Source of the DNA: Deltaproteobacteria bacterium
GTDB taxonomy: Bacteria; Myxococcota_A; UBA9042; PHBI01
Direction of reading: 5' to 3'
NCBI GenBank assembly: GCA_011526585.1
Contig: WYBB01000228.1
Location: forward strand, 1-63,615
Length of the DNA stretch: 63,615 nucleotides
Part shown: positions 27,530 to 35,337 of the stretch, piece after piece
How the letters are laid out: each line of letters opens with the position of its first letter
Position numbering within the stretch: position 1 is the stretch's first letter
Program-made: the position numbers and the translations under genes
The notes under the pieces: generated by a model
The model's database searches: none
Told to the model about the DNA's origin: nothing
Seen by the model: only the letters and a program-made list of their open reading frames with translations

Positions 27530-30500
27530 ATGGTCGCAGCTACCCAGAACCCGAGCGCGGGCGTCGTCCAGCGCGCGCCGCAGGGAGAGTCCACACCGGC
27601 GGGCGGGGGATCCCCGGGCAGCGGGGTCGGCACGGCCGCGTCCGGCGCGCTCAAGGCGTCGCTGCGCGGGCAGAGCTTCGCGGTGCAGGAGAGCGCGCTC
27701 GCGCCTCGCGAGAAGAAGCGCGGCGAGGCGCCGGTGCAACGCCTGGAGGCCGGCGCGGCGCCGACGACCACGAGCGAGCCGGCCGCCGGGGCGCAGGAGA
27801 CGCCCGAGGCCGCCGAGCAAGCGGCGCCGAGCCCGCTCACGGCGCGGCTCGAGAGCTGGCGGCCAGCGCTGGTCAAGGCGACAGACCCGGTCGCGTTCAT
27901 GACCGACGTGAGCTACAACAGCGCGGTCGGCAGCAAGGGCAACGCGCAAGGCTTCTTCGTACAGGCGATCGGTGAGCTCGACCGCGTCTCGGGCGAGATG
28001 TCGGCGTTTGCGGCGGGTGAGGCCGGGATCGACGCCGCCGAGCGCGCCGAGGTCGAGCGGCTCGTCGCGCTGGCGGGCGCGTGGAAGGGGCTCTACGCGA
28101 CGATCCGCGACACCGGGGACAACCCCGCCGATCGCGAGGGGCTCACCACGGTCGCGCTGGCTTCCGTCGGCGAGGCGCAGACCCGGCTCGACGCGCTGAG
28201 CCCCGAGATCGTCGGCCTGGACGCGTTGATGCGCATGGACCAGAGCCTCGACGATATCCGCACCTTCGTCGGCTCGTGGTCGGTGCTCGCCGAGTCGGGC
28301 AGCGGGGCGGCCAAGCCGATTTGGGCCTCGTTCCTGCAGACGACCCAGCGCTACCGCATGATCCTCGAGCAGTACGGGGCGCTGGAGGAGCGCGGCGGCG
28401 AGGCCTCGCAGTACGGCTTCGCGGTCAAGGGCGAAAAGGGCATGGCCCGGACGCGCGAAGAGGCTGACAAGGCCGCCGACGAGTCTGGGGGCTACATGGT
28501 CCTCGCCATGCAGTCCTACTCGTACAAGGCCGGCAACCAGGCGGGCCTCAAGAAGCAGATCGACGCGATGACGGAGCGCGTCGCCGCCGGCGAGTTCAAG
28601 ACCGTCGAGGAGGCCAAGGCCGCAGGGCGCCGGGAGATCGGCGCCGGGCAGGCCTCCGAGGTCTACTACCAGATGGTCGACCACTACATCTCGGCCGCCT
28701 GGCACGAGAAGAACGCCCAGCACGAGAAAGCGCAGGGCGATCTGGCGACCTTCAACGGCGTTGCGCAGACCGCCGCGGCGCAGAAGAGCCTCGCGTCGAG
28801 CGACAAGGCACTCGATCGGTCCGAGGACGCCAGCGGCGAGAACCGCGCCGCCGCCAAGGACGGCATCAAGGAAGACGCCGACAAGGCCTGGGGCAACGTG
28901 CAGAAGTACCAGGCCCAGGCCGAGATGCATCAGCAGAAGGCCGAGAGCTACGTCAGCGGGGCGAACAAGCAATACGACAAGGCGACCGCCCACTACGCCG
29001 AGTCGGCGGCGAGCATCGAGACCGCCAAGAACCACCTCGAGTTCGTCGATCCCCAGCGCCGGCTGGAGTTCGCCAGCGGCGTGGCGAAGGTCGAGGGCGG
29101 GCTCGTCAGGACCGAGAAGGGCCTCGCCGAGAGCGAAGAGCGCCTGGCCGAGGCGAAGACGCTGCACGACCAGGTCGCGGCGCGCGCGAAGGCGCAGCGC
29201 GCCTCGCTCGACAAGTACGACCCGCAGCGCATGGAGGTGAAGGTCCCGCCCGGGCTCGAAGGCGCCGAGCTGACGAGCTTCGTGCGGGGCAAGCTCTCGG
29301 TCAGCACCAAGATCCCGGGCGCGCCCTTCATCAAGATCGAAGGCAGCGCCGAGACCGAGGGCGGCGTCAAGACCAAGAAGGGCGACAAGTGGGGCTACCT
29401 GAAGAACGACTGGTCGCTCGGCATGAGCATCGACCTCGTGCTCTTCTGCATCAAGGCCGCCTACGTCGCTGGGAGCTCGGTCGAGGCCAAGGGCAAGTAC
29501 AACCCGGCGGAGGTGATGGCCGCCGGCGAGAAGGAGCGTTCGAACTACGCCGCCAAGCGGGAGATCTTCGACTCGGGCGCCGAAGGGCGCCTGATGGAAG
29601 CCTTCGCCAACAACTCCAAGGCCTTGTCCAAGACATTCGGCGAGCTCAAGAGCGACGCGGTCGAGCTGCGCGCCAAGGGCATCTCGCGCTCGGCGTACAA
29701 GCTGCGAGTGATGAAGGCCGCGATCATGGCCCGGTCGGCCCAGGACGATCTGTGGGGCGGGGTCGTCGGGGCGTTCGTGCGCGTGGGCAGCCTCTGGGAC
29801 GCGCTGAGGCAGGGCGGCGCCATCCTGTCCTCGGACGAGGTCTACGAAAAGACCCGCGAGCTCGGCGACGGCGCGGCGGAGACGGCACCCGAGGACGTGC
29901 AGGCCCGCGGCGACGCGTTCGGGATCGCCAACGCGGAGTCGCGCGCCAAGACCAAGGAACCGATGGACCGGATCGCCGACTACACCAACGATCCCAACGT
30001 GACGTTCGAGGACTACGGCGGCTGGGAGATCGGGGCCGAGGTCGGCTTCGCGGGCTTCGACGTCGGCGTGAAGTACAAGCGGGTCAGCGTGACGAGCGAC
30101 GGCGAGGGCGAGACCTACGACTTCGCCGACAAGACCAAGCAGACCTACAGTCTGAGCGTGTCCGCCGGTAGCGGCGAGGCCGAGATCTCGGCCGTGATCG
30201 AGGACGGCAAGTTCAAGGAGCTGGGGATCGGCGGGACCTTGAGCTACGATGCCGAGTTCGATGAGGAGGCGCGCGAGGGCATCAAGGCGAACGCCGCCGA
30301 GTTCGGCAAGAAGGCCGTCGCGGTGCTCAAGAAGCTCGGCGACCCCAAGGCTGTGCTTACCGAGCTGGGCAGCTTCTTGAAGACGCTGTGGGCGGCGGTC
30401 AAGAACGCCGCCAAGACGGTCGTCGGCAAGGGCGGCGCCAGCGGCACGAAGGGGCTCAACGACGATTGGATGTCCGACGGCGCGGCGGCCACGCCGCAGC

Positions 30501-30661
30501 TGATCCTCGGCTTCGACTTCGAGCTCGGTGACCAGATCGACGTCTTCGTGAACGTCGGCGCTGGGGTTCAGGCCTCCACCACGCTCAACGCCGGCGTCTT
30601 CGAGGTCGAGGCCGAGCTGACCACCGGTCAGACGGCGCGCTTCCATGTCTTCTCGGGGTGA
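27530..30661 (+). CDS. Large orphan protein with an injection-system-cargo-like leader
   Basis: 1043 residues; the ATG at 27530 follows GAGGA with 5-nt spacing, and the 31 codons upstream in frame are excluded. The N-terminus is disordered and contains VVQRAP, then GALKASLRGQSFAVQESALAP and a second PVQR. From memory, the LRGxSFxxQxxxLxP...VQR pattern recurs at the N-termini of large proteins associated with extracellular contractile injection systems (eCIS). Residues about 130-560 are helical and Ala/Glu/Lys-rich, with coiled-coil character. About 575-630 starts a beta-rich section containing one hydrophobic stretch (SIDLVLFCIKAAYVAGSS). The C-terminal 200 residues alternate strands (EIGAEVGFAGFDVGVKYK; FDFELGDQIDVFVNVGAG). 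There is no signal peptide, and no eCIS structural gene in the window. The function is unknown. Confidence 0.8.
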   Translation: MVAATQNPSAGVVQRAPQGESTPAGGGSPGSGVGTAASGALKASLRGQSFAVQESALAPREKKRGEAPVQRLEAGAAPTTTSEPAAGAQETPEAAEQAAPSPLTARLESWRPALVKATDPVAFMTDVSYNSAVGSKGNAQGFFVQAIGELDRVSGEMSAFAAGEAGIDAAERAEVERLVALAGAWKGLYATIRDTGDNPADREGLTTVALASVGEAQTRLDALSPEIVGLDALMRMDQSLDDIRTFVGSWSVLAESGSGAAKPIWASFLQTTQRYRMILEQYGALEERGGEASQYGFAVKGEKGMARTREEADKAADESGGYMVLAMQSYSYKAGNQAGLKKQIDAMTERVAAGEFKTVEEAKAAGRREIGAGQASEVYYQMVDHYISAAWHEKNAQHEKAQGDLATFNGVAQTAAAQKSLASSDKALDRSEDASGENRAAAKDGIKEDADKAWGNVQKYQAQAEMHQQKAESYVSGANKQYDKATAHYAESAASIETAKNHLEFVDPQRRLEFASGVAKVEGGLVRTEKGLAESEERLAEAKTLHDQVAARAKAQRASLDKYDPQRMEVKVPPGLEGAELTSFVRGKLSVSTKIPGAPFIKIEGSAETEGGVKTKKGDKWGYLKNDWSLGMSIDLVLFCIKAAYVAGSSVEAKGKYNPAEVMAAGEKERSNYAAKREIFDSGAEGRLMEAFANNSKALSKTFGELKSDAVELRAKGISRSAYKLRVMKAAIMARSAQDDLWGGVVGAFVRVGSLWDALRQGGAILSSDEVYEKTRELGDGAAETAPEDVQARGDAFGIANAESRAKTKEPMDRIADYTNDPNVTFEDYGGWEIGAEVGFAGFDVGVKYKRVSVTSDGEGETYDFADKTKQTYSLSVSAGSGEAEISAVIEDGKFKELGIGGTLSYDAEFDEEAREGIKANAAEFGKKAVAVLKKLGDPKAVLTELGSFLKTLWAAVKNAAKTVVGKGGASGTKGLNDDWMSDGAAATPQLILGFDFELGDQIDVFVNVGAGVQASTTLNAGVFEVEAELTTGQTARFHVFSG

Positions 30662-30664
30662 GCC

Positions 30665-31576
30665 TCAAGGTGCGGACGCGCGCGCGCGGATGAAGAGCGG
30701 GTCGCGCTCGGCCTGCGGGATCGGCCAGGCGTGGACCGAGTGCGCCAGCGCCGCCGCGCGCAGGGGGGCGGCCTCGTTGTCGAAGAAGGTCGAGATCGCG
30801 CGCAGATCGGCCTGGATCTCGGCGGCGCGCTTGCGAGCCGAGGGCTTGTCGAGGAGGCGGCAGGCGAGCTCGCCGAGGACCTGGTCGTGCTCGCCGCGAA
30901 AGAAGGCGGTCCAGGCGGCGGCATAGGGGGCCGGCAGGCGGCGGTAGCCGAAGACGTAGGCGTGCGGGTCGCGGCGGTCCTCGCCGTCGAGGCGGGCGCG
31001 CGGCTCGGGGTGGCCGACGAGGCGCAGGAGGCGCATCAACCCGAAGAAGGCCTCGCCGGTGAGCTCGCGGCTGCGGTAGGTGCCGTGCAGTGCGTACTCG
31101 GGGAAGAGCGCGGGCGAGCTCGTGTAGCAGAAGCGCACGGTGTCGCCGACCGCGCGCAGGCCGATCAAGGGATAGAGGAAGGCGAAGGCGCCGGCGACGT
31201 TGTGGCGCGGGCGCAGGGTCTGGATGAGGCGCACCTCGGCGAGGCAGGCGTCGAGCTCGCTCTCGTGCACGTCCCAGTCGAGCGCGACCGCGTCCTTGAC
31301 GATGACGCGCGGCTTCTTGCCGCGTTTGCCGGGGCCGGCGGCGCGGTATTGGCCGAGGCGGCGCCGGAGGTCCTTGGCCTTGCCGACGTAGACGACGTCG
31401 CCGGCGGCGTCGAAGAAGCGGTAGACGCCGGGCGCGCTCGGCACGGTCGCGAGCAGATCGGGCCCGAACTTTTTGTCGAAGCGGCGCACGTGACCGGTCT
31501 GATCCCGGCGCGGGCGATCGTCAAGTTGCGGCGCGAGGTTTGAGGCGCGCGCCGGCGCCGTGGTAGAAGACGCCAT
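30665..31576 (-). CDS. GIY-YIG nuclease, UvrC/Cho-like
   Basis: 303 residues from the ATG at 31576; a GTG at 31489 (MRRFDKKFG...) is a likely alternative because the first 29 residues are low in structure. The GIY-YIG nuclease domain begins PGVYRFFDAAGDVVYVGKAKDLRRRLGQY, visible here as GVYRFF and YVGKAKDLRRRL, and includes the ESELDACLAEVRLIQTLRP helix with the catalytic Glu. This is the arrangement of the UvrC N-terminal half and of Cho, which incise damaged DNA 3' to a lesion. The C-terminal 170 residues resemble the Cho/UvrC-like extension without UVR or HhH motifs. It stops 3 bp after the large orphan gene on the other strand. Confidence 0.85.
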   Translation of the reverse strand: MASSTTAPARASNLAPQLDDRPRRDQTGHVRRFDKKFGPDLLATVPSAPGVYRFFDAAGDVVYVGKAKDLRRRLGQYRAAGPGKRGKKPRVIVKDAVALDWDVHESELDACLAEVRLIQTLRPRHNVAGAFAFLYPLIGLRAVGDTVRFCYTSSPALFPEYALHGTYRSRELTGEAFFGLMRLLRLVGHPEPRARLDGEDRRDPHAYVFGYRRLPAPYAAAWTAFFRGEHDQVLGELACRLLDKPSARKRAAEIQADLRAISTFFDNEAAPLRAAALAHSVHAWPIPQAERDPLFIRARASAP

Positions 31577-31833
31577 GACGCTCGCCAGGAGCCAGCCCCG
31601 CGCGACCTACGCCGATCTCGAGCACACGCCCGAGAACATGGTCGCCGAGATCATCGGCGGCGAGCTCGTCCTGGCTCGTCGATCCGATCGCGTGCTACCT
31701 CGACGTCTACCGCCTCGACGGCGCGCACTGGACCTTGCTCGGGACCTGGGGCGAGGGCCACCCGGAGGCGGGCGCGGCGAAGATCCCGCCCTTCGAGGCG
31801 CTGGCGATCGATCTCGCGCGCTGGTGGGAATGA
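31575..31833 (+). pseudogene. Uma2-family (DUF820) endonuclease remnant, internal deletion and frame change
   Basis: The ATG at 31575 opens with MTLARSQPRATYADLEHTP and AEIIGGELVL, the conserved N-terminus of Uma2 proteins. Directly afterwards a different frame encodes WLVDPIACYLDVYRLDG, then LLGTWGEG, FEALAIDLARWW and a TGA at 31831-31833, which is the conserved Uma2 C-terminus. About 100 central residues, including the catalytic core, are missing, and the junction (near 31670) changes frame. The original frame reads on into the next gene. The remnant overlaps its downstream neighbour by 4 nt (ATGA), so it may still supply translation coupling. Confidence 0.8.
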
Positions 31834-32579
31834 GCGCAGCGCTGGTGCTCGCCGCGGCGCTCGCGCTGGGCGCACCCGAGCCGGAGACGCCGGGCGAGCT
31901 CGAAGGCGGCGCCGACGGTCCCTGGGGGCTCGAGCTCATCGTGGTCGCGGAGCCAGAGCAGCCCCAGGAGGTCAAGTGCGCGCCGACGGTCGATTGCCTC
32001 ACGTCGGCCAGGGCCTACTTCGGCGGGGCGTTGCGCGCGGCCTATCGCGAGCCGGAGGCGTGGTCGCTCGTCGCGACGCTCGGGCTGGCGACGCTGGTCG
32101 ATCAAGAGGAGCGCCCGCCGAGCTACGCCGCCTTGACCTTGCGGATCGACCTGCAGTTCGAGCTCGGGCGAGGTCGCGAGGACTTCGGCGCCGCGCTGCG
32201 CGTGAGCCCCGTCGCCGCGCTGGGTTGGGCCGAGGGCGAGGTCGGGGTGGTGAGCGATCTGCCGGGATTTGCGCTGGTTCTGGGTACGGCGCGGCTCTGG
32301 GGCGAGGTCGGCGTCAGGACGCTGCCGACCCCCGCCGACCCGCGCGGCTTTCATCTCGCCTGCGGGTTCGTGATCGATCGCTGGTCGGGAACGGCCGGGC
32401 TCGGCACCTTCGCGACCCTGGGCTACGACGACGAAGGCCTCGGCGCCGCGGGCGCGAGCATCGGCGCCTACGGCGACGTGACGGTGCGCGTCACCGAGCG
32501 CTTCGATCTCAGGCTCATGGCGATCGCGGCGAGCCCGGTGCTCTTGAGCCTCGGCTTCGGCTGGCGCTTCCCGCCTTGA
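31830..32579 (+). CDS. Secreted beta-rich protein, probably outer-membrane barrel-like
   Basis: 249 residues. The ATG at 31830 overlaps the stop of the Uma2 remnant. The first 15 residues (MSAALVLAAALALGA) form a short signal-like segment. The remainder alternates hydrophobic strands with turns (YAALTLRIDLQFELG, LRVSPVAALGWAEGEVGVV, RFDLRLMAIAASPVLLSLGFGWRF) and ends in an aromatic-rich strand, FGWRFPP, as many small outer-membrane barrels do. An early pair of Cys residues (VKCAPTVDC) may form a disulfide. No family is recognised. Confidence 0.65.
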   Translation: MSAALVLAAALALGAPEPETPGELEGGADGPWGLELIVVAEPEQPQEVKCAPTVDCLTSARAYFGGALRAAYREPEAWSLVATLGLATLVDQEERPPSYAALTLRIDLQFELGRGREDFGAALRVSPVAALGWAEGEVGVVSDLPGFALVLGTARLWGEVGVRTLPTPADPRGFHLACGFVIDRWSGTAGLGTFATLGYDDEGLGAAGASIGAYGDVTVRVTERFDLRLMAIAASPVLLSLGFGWRFPP

Positions 32580-32591
32580 GACGAGGTCGCG

Positions 32592-33389
32592 TCAGCGCGA
32601 GGCGGCTTCGCGCCCGGGCCAGAGCTGCTCGCCGGTCTCGAGCGCGGTCTTGAGGCCGCTGAGCACGATCATCCAGCCGTCATCCGGCGACTGGCCGGGC
32701 TGGTCGGGCATGGCGTCGGCGACGACCTTGGCGGTGACCGGGGCCTCGCGCAGGTCGTGGGTCAGCGTCAGCTTGCACAGCGGGCCACGCGGCTCGATCT
32801 CCCAGCAGAGGCGCGAGCGCTCCGCCGCGAGCTCGGGCGACCAGGCGAAGCTCCAGGTGGTGACGAGGCGGCGCGGCGGCTCGGCCTCGAGGATCTCGCC
32901 CTGCGCGGCGAGGTTGCCGTCGGGGAGCGTGTAGCGCAGCGGGGCACCGCGCTCGAATGTCGAGGCGACGGTGGTGCTGAAGAAGTAGCGGCGCGTCCAC
33001 TCGGGATCGGTGAGCGCCTGCCAGAGGCGCTCGGGCGTGGTGCGGATGAAGACCTGATAGATGTGCGTCTTGTCGTCGGCCATGGGACCCTCCAGTTGGT
33101 GTTGTAGCTCGATGAGCGCCGCGGCAAACGGCGCGGTGTAGCGGCTCACCCAACGGTCGTGGATGCGCCGGATGGGCACGCGGTTGAGGTAGTGGTGCTT
33201 CTCGCGGCCGACCTTGCGGGTGGTCAGGAGCTGCGCCTCCTCGAGGACCTTGAGGTGTTTCATCACGCCGAAGCGACTGAGCTCGATGCCCTCGCACAGC
33301 TCGCCCAGGGTCTGGCCGTCGCGGTGGCGCAGGCGGTCGAGCAGCAGGCGGCGCACCGGGTCGGCCAGGGCTCTGAAGACCTCGTCCAT
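32592..33389 (-). CDS. ArsR-family regulator fused to an SRPBCC (AHSA1) domain
   Basis: 265 residues with start ATG 33389 (MDEVFRALADPVRR); the longer TTG frame to 33425 is rejected because that sequence forms the promoter. Residues 1-95 are an ArsR winged helix: LADPVRRLLLDRLR, TLGELCEGIELSRFGVMKHLKVLEEAQLL and the wing TTRKVGREKHHYLN. Residues about 105-265 are an AHSA1/START-like SRPBCC domain (IYQVFIRTTPERLWQALTDPEWTRRYFF ...; GWMIVLSGLKTALETGE). Usually the two are separate neighbouring genes; here they form one chain, with an internal Met (MADDKTHIY) at the junction. A hydrophobic ligand in the SRPBCC pocket may control DNA binding. An inverted repeat sits in its promoter. Confidence 0.9.
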   Translation of the reverse strand: MDEVFRALADPVRRLLLDRLRHRDGQTLGELCEGIELSRFGVMKHLKVLEEAQLLTTRKVGREKHHYLNRVPIRRIHDRWVSRYTAPFAAALIELQHQLEGPMADDKTHIYQVFIRTTPERLWQALTDPEWTRRYFFSTTVASTFERGAPLRYTLPDGNLAAQGEILEAEPPRRLVTTWSFAWSPELAAERSRLCWEIEPRGPLCKLTLTHDLREAPVTAKVVADAMPDQPGQSPDDGWMIVLSGLKTALETGEQLWPGREAASR

Positions 33390-33395
33390 GGGCTC

Positions 33396-33425
33396 TTGAT
33401 ATGTGACAAAAAGGTCACATGTCAA
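33396..33425 (-). promoter_or_regulatory. Promoter with embedded operator for the ArsR-SRPBCC gene
   Basis: On the minus strand TTGACA (-35, 33425-33420) is followed after 17 bp by ATATCA, or after 18 bp by TATCAA (-10). The spacer and its edges contain a perfect inverted repeat, ATGTGAC-AAAAAG-GTCACAT (33401-33420). A dimeric winged-helix protein bound there would block RNA polymerase. The -10 lies only about 7 nt from the ATG at 33389, so the transcript would be leaderless or nearly so. Confidence 0.7.
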
Positions 33426-33483
33426 GCGTGAAGTGTTCGATGACGAATGGGAACGTCAGCCCGCCCGATCAGCGCCCGCCAGG

Positions 33484-34554
33484 TCAGCGGTTGACGAGCG
33501 CGGGGTCCTCGGGGCGCGGCGCGAGGGTGCCGTCGGGCCGGAGCTCGAGCGGGCTCTCCGGGAAGTCGGTCTTGGAGAGGCGGCGCATGAAGGCGATGGT
33601 GCGGCCCTTGGCGTCGAAGCTCGGGGCGCCGGGGAAGCGCAGCTTGAGCGGCACGATCTGCGCGTCGGTGAGGCGGCCGCGCTGGTCGAGCGTGACCTGC
33701 AGCACGGCGCTCAGGTAGTTGGGCGAGCGCAGGTCGAAGGGGCCGTAGGTCAGGAAATTGCCGAGTGAATAGGCGATGATGCGGCCCTGGTAGAGCTCGA
33801 GCGCGCGCGGGTGGTGGGCGCCGAAGCCGACGATGAGATCGGCGCCCTGGTCGACGAGGTGGCGCGCGAGCTCGACGATGCGGCCGCGGTACTCGCTGCC
33901 GGCGAACTCCTTGCCGCGCTTGACGTGCATCGCGTCCTTGCCCTCGCCGCCGCCGTGCACGAGCGCGACGACGACGTCGTTCTCGCTGGCGAGGCGCGCG
34001 ATGAGCTCGCCGGCGAGCTCGATCTCGTGGTGGGACTGGAACTCGGGGCGGTAGGGCTGGGTGAAGCCGACGACGGCGACCTTGATGCCGCGCACCTTCT
34101 TGATGAAGACCTGGTCGATGAGTCCGACCTGGCCGATCTTCATGCGGGTGAGGAGCGCGATCGTGTCGTCATAGGCGTCGGGGCCGAAGTCGAGGATGTG
34201 GTTGTTGGCGGCGAGCACGACGTCGAGCCCGAGGCGGGCGAGCACCGGCGCGTAGCGCGGCGGGGTGCGGAAGGCGAAGCGGCGCTCGCCGTCGACGCCG
34301 GGCTTGACCTTGCCGCGGTCCGACAGCGGCGCGGCGAGGTTGCCGAGGCTGAGATCGGCGTAGCTCAGGAGCGGCGCGACGTGATCGACGAGCCCCTCGC
34401 CGGCGCCGGGCGGCAGGAAGGGGCGCTCGGCCGGGAAGTCGGTGCCGATGACGATGTGGCCGACCGCGGCGATCGTCACCGTGCGGCGCGGGCGCGCGGC
34501 GGCGGGATCGATCGTCAGGGCGCAGAGCGCGATGGCGAGGAGCACGCGGGCCAT
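33484..34554 (-). CDS. CapA-family metallophosphoesterase-like protein with altered metal site
   Basis: 356 residues with a Sec signal peptide (about 1-20, AAA|RP). The fold is that of CapA/PgsA (poly-gamma-glutamate capsule synthesis) proteins: ANNHILDFG, VVALVHGGGEG, GFGAHHPRALELYQGRIIAYSLGNF. Two normally conserved metal-site positions differ: the first motif is VGHIVIG instead of GDxMLG, and the second GNLAAPLS instead of GNLExP. The paralogue at 37793-39499 keeps both. The protein is therefore either inactive or has changed chemistry. It is periplasmic. The gene stands downstream of and in the same direction as nothing obvious; the ArsR gene lies 59 bp beyond its stop. Confidence 0.88.
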   Translation of the reverse strand: MARVLLAIALCALTIDPAAARPRRTVTIAAVGHIVIGTDFPAERPFLPPGAGEGLVDHVAPLLSYADLSLGNLAAPLSDRGKVKPGVDGERRFAFRTPPRYAPVLARLGLDVVLAANNHILDFGPDAYDDTIALLTRMKIGQVGLIDQVFIKKVRGIKVAVVGFTQPYRPEFQSHHEIELAGELIARLASENDVVVALVHGGGEGKDAMHVKRGKEFAGSEYRGRIVELARHLVDQGADLIVGFGAHHPRALELYQGRIIAYSLGNFLTYGPFDLRSPNYLSAVLQVTLDQRGRLTDAQIVPLKLRFPGAPSFDAKGRTIAFMRRLSKTDFPESPLELRPDGTLAPRPEDPALVNR

Positions 34555-34676
34555 GGGCTTCGATCTACGGTGGCCTCACGCAGATCGCTAGAAATGCGAT
34601 CTTTTGGTGTCCGTGCCGGTTGACGGCGTCGCGTCGGCGGGGGGACGTTATGTCCACCGACATATGGAGGCGCCTC

Positions 34677-35198
34677 ATGATCGTCCTGTGGATCGTCCTC
34701 GGCCTCGTCGCCGCCGTGCTGCTGACCGCCGCGCTCTTGCCCGCGCGCTACGCCATCACGCGCTCGACCACCATCGCGCGCCCGCCGCGCGTGGTCTTCA
34801 ACGCGATCGCCGACCTCAACCGCTACCGCGAGTGGAACCCGTGGCAGAAGTCGGAGCCCGAGTCGCGCCAGACCGTCACGGGTGAGCCGGGCGTGACCGG
34901 CCACGCCTACGCCTGGGACGGCAAGAAGATCGGGGCGGGCTCCCTCACGCTGAAGAAGACCGTGCCGGGCGAGGCGGTCGAGTTCGACCTGCGCTTCATC
35001 CGGCCGTGGAAGTCCTCGGCCGACGACACGTGGCGCTTCGAGCCCGAAGGTGAGAACGGCACGCGCGTCACCTGGTCCAACACCGGCGGCCTGCCCTACC
35101 CGATGGGGCGCCTCTTCGGACCGATCCTGAGCAAGACCCTCGGCAAGCAGTTCGAGGAGGGGCTGGCGAGCCTCAAGCAGCTCGTGGAGAAGGGCTGA
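34677..35198 (+). CDS. Membrane-anchored SRPBCC (polyketide cyclase-like) protein
   Basis: 173 residues. The ATG at 34677 is chosen because TGGAGG lies 7 nt upstream; ATGs further up (34650) lack a site. A single N-terminal membrane helix (IVLWIVLGLVAAVLLTAALL) is followed by the START-like domain: ITRSTTIARPPRVVFNAIADLNRYREWNPW, VTGHAYAWDGKKIGAGSLTL, and a final helix LGKQFEEGLASLKQLVEKG. These proteins bind hydrophobic ligands; this subgroup (polyketide cyclase/dehydrase-like, often annotated SRPBCC family) has no known substrate. Another SRPBCC domain is 1.3 kb away in the ArsR fusion. Confidence 0.85.
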   Translation: MIVLWIVLGLVAAVLLTAALLPARYAITRSTTIARPPRVVFNAIADLNRYREWNPWQKSEPESRQTVTGEPGVTGHAYAWDGKKIGAGSLTLKKTVPGEAVEFDLRFIRPWKSSADDTWRFEPEGENGTRVTWSNTGGLPYPMGRLFGPILSKTLGKQFEEGLASLKQLVEKG

Positions 35199-35337
35199 TC
35201 GCCTCGCGTCGACGGAGCCCGCGGCGGCTGGTGTGAACGACGGTGATGAACGCCGTGGGTTTACTCTGCGCCTCCGGCGGATCTCGTGACCGACCGGACG
35301 CTAGACATCCGGTGGTCTCGATGCGAAGGAGCCCGCC

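Noticed and set aside
27503..30646. 1047-residue minus-strand frame opposite the orphan protein
   Set aside because: The plus frame has a ribosome site, correct codon bias and structured sequence; the antisense is its shadow.
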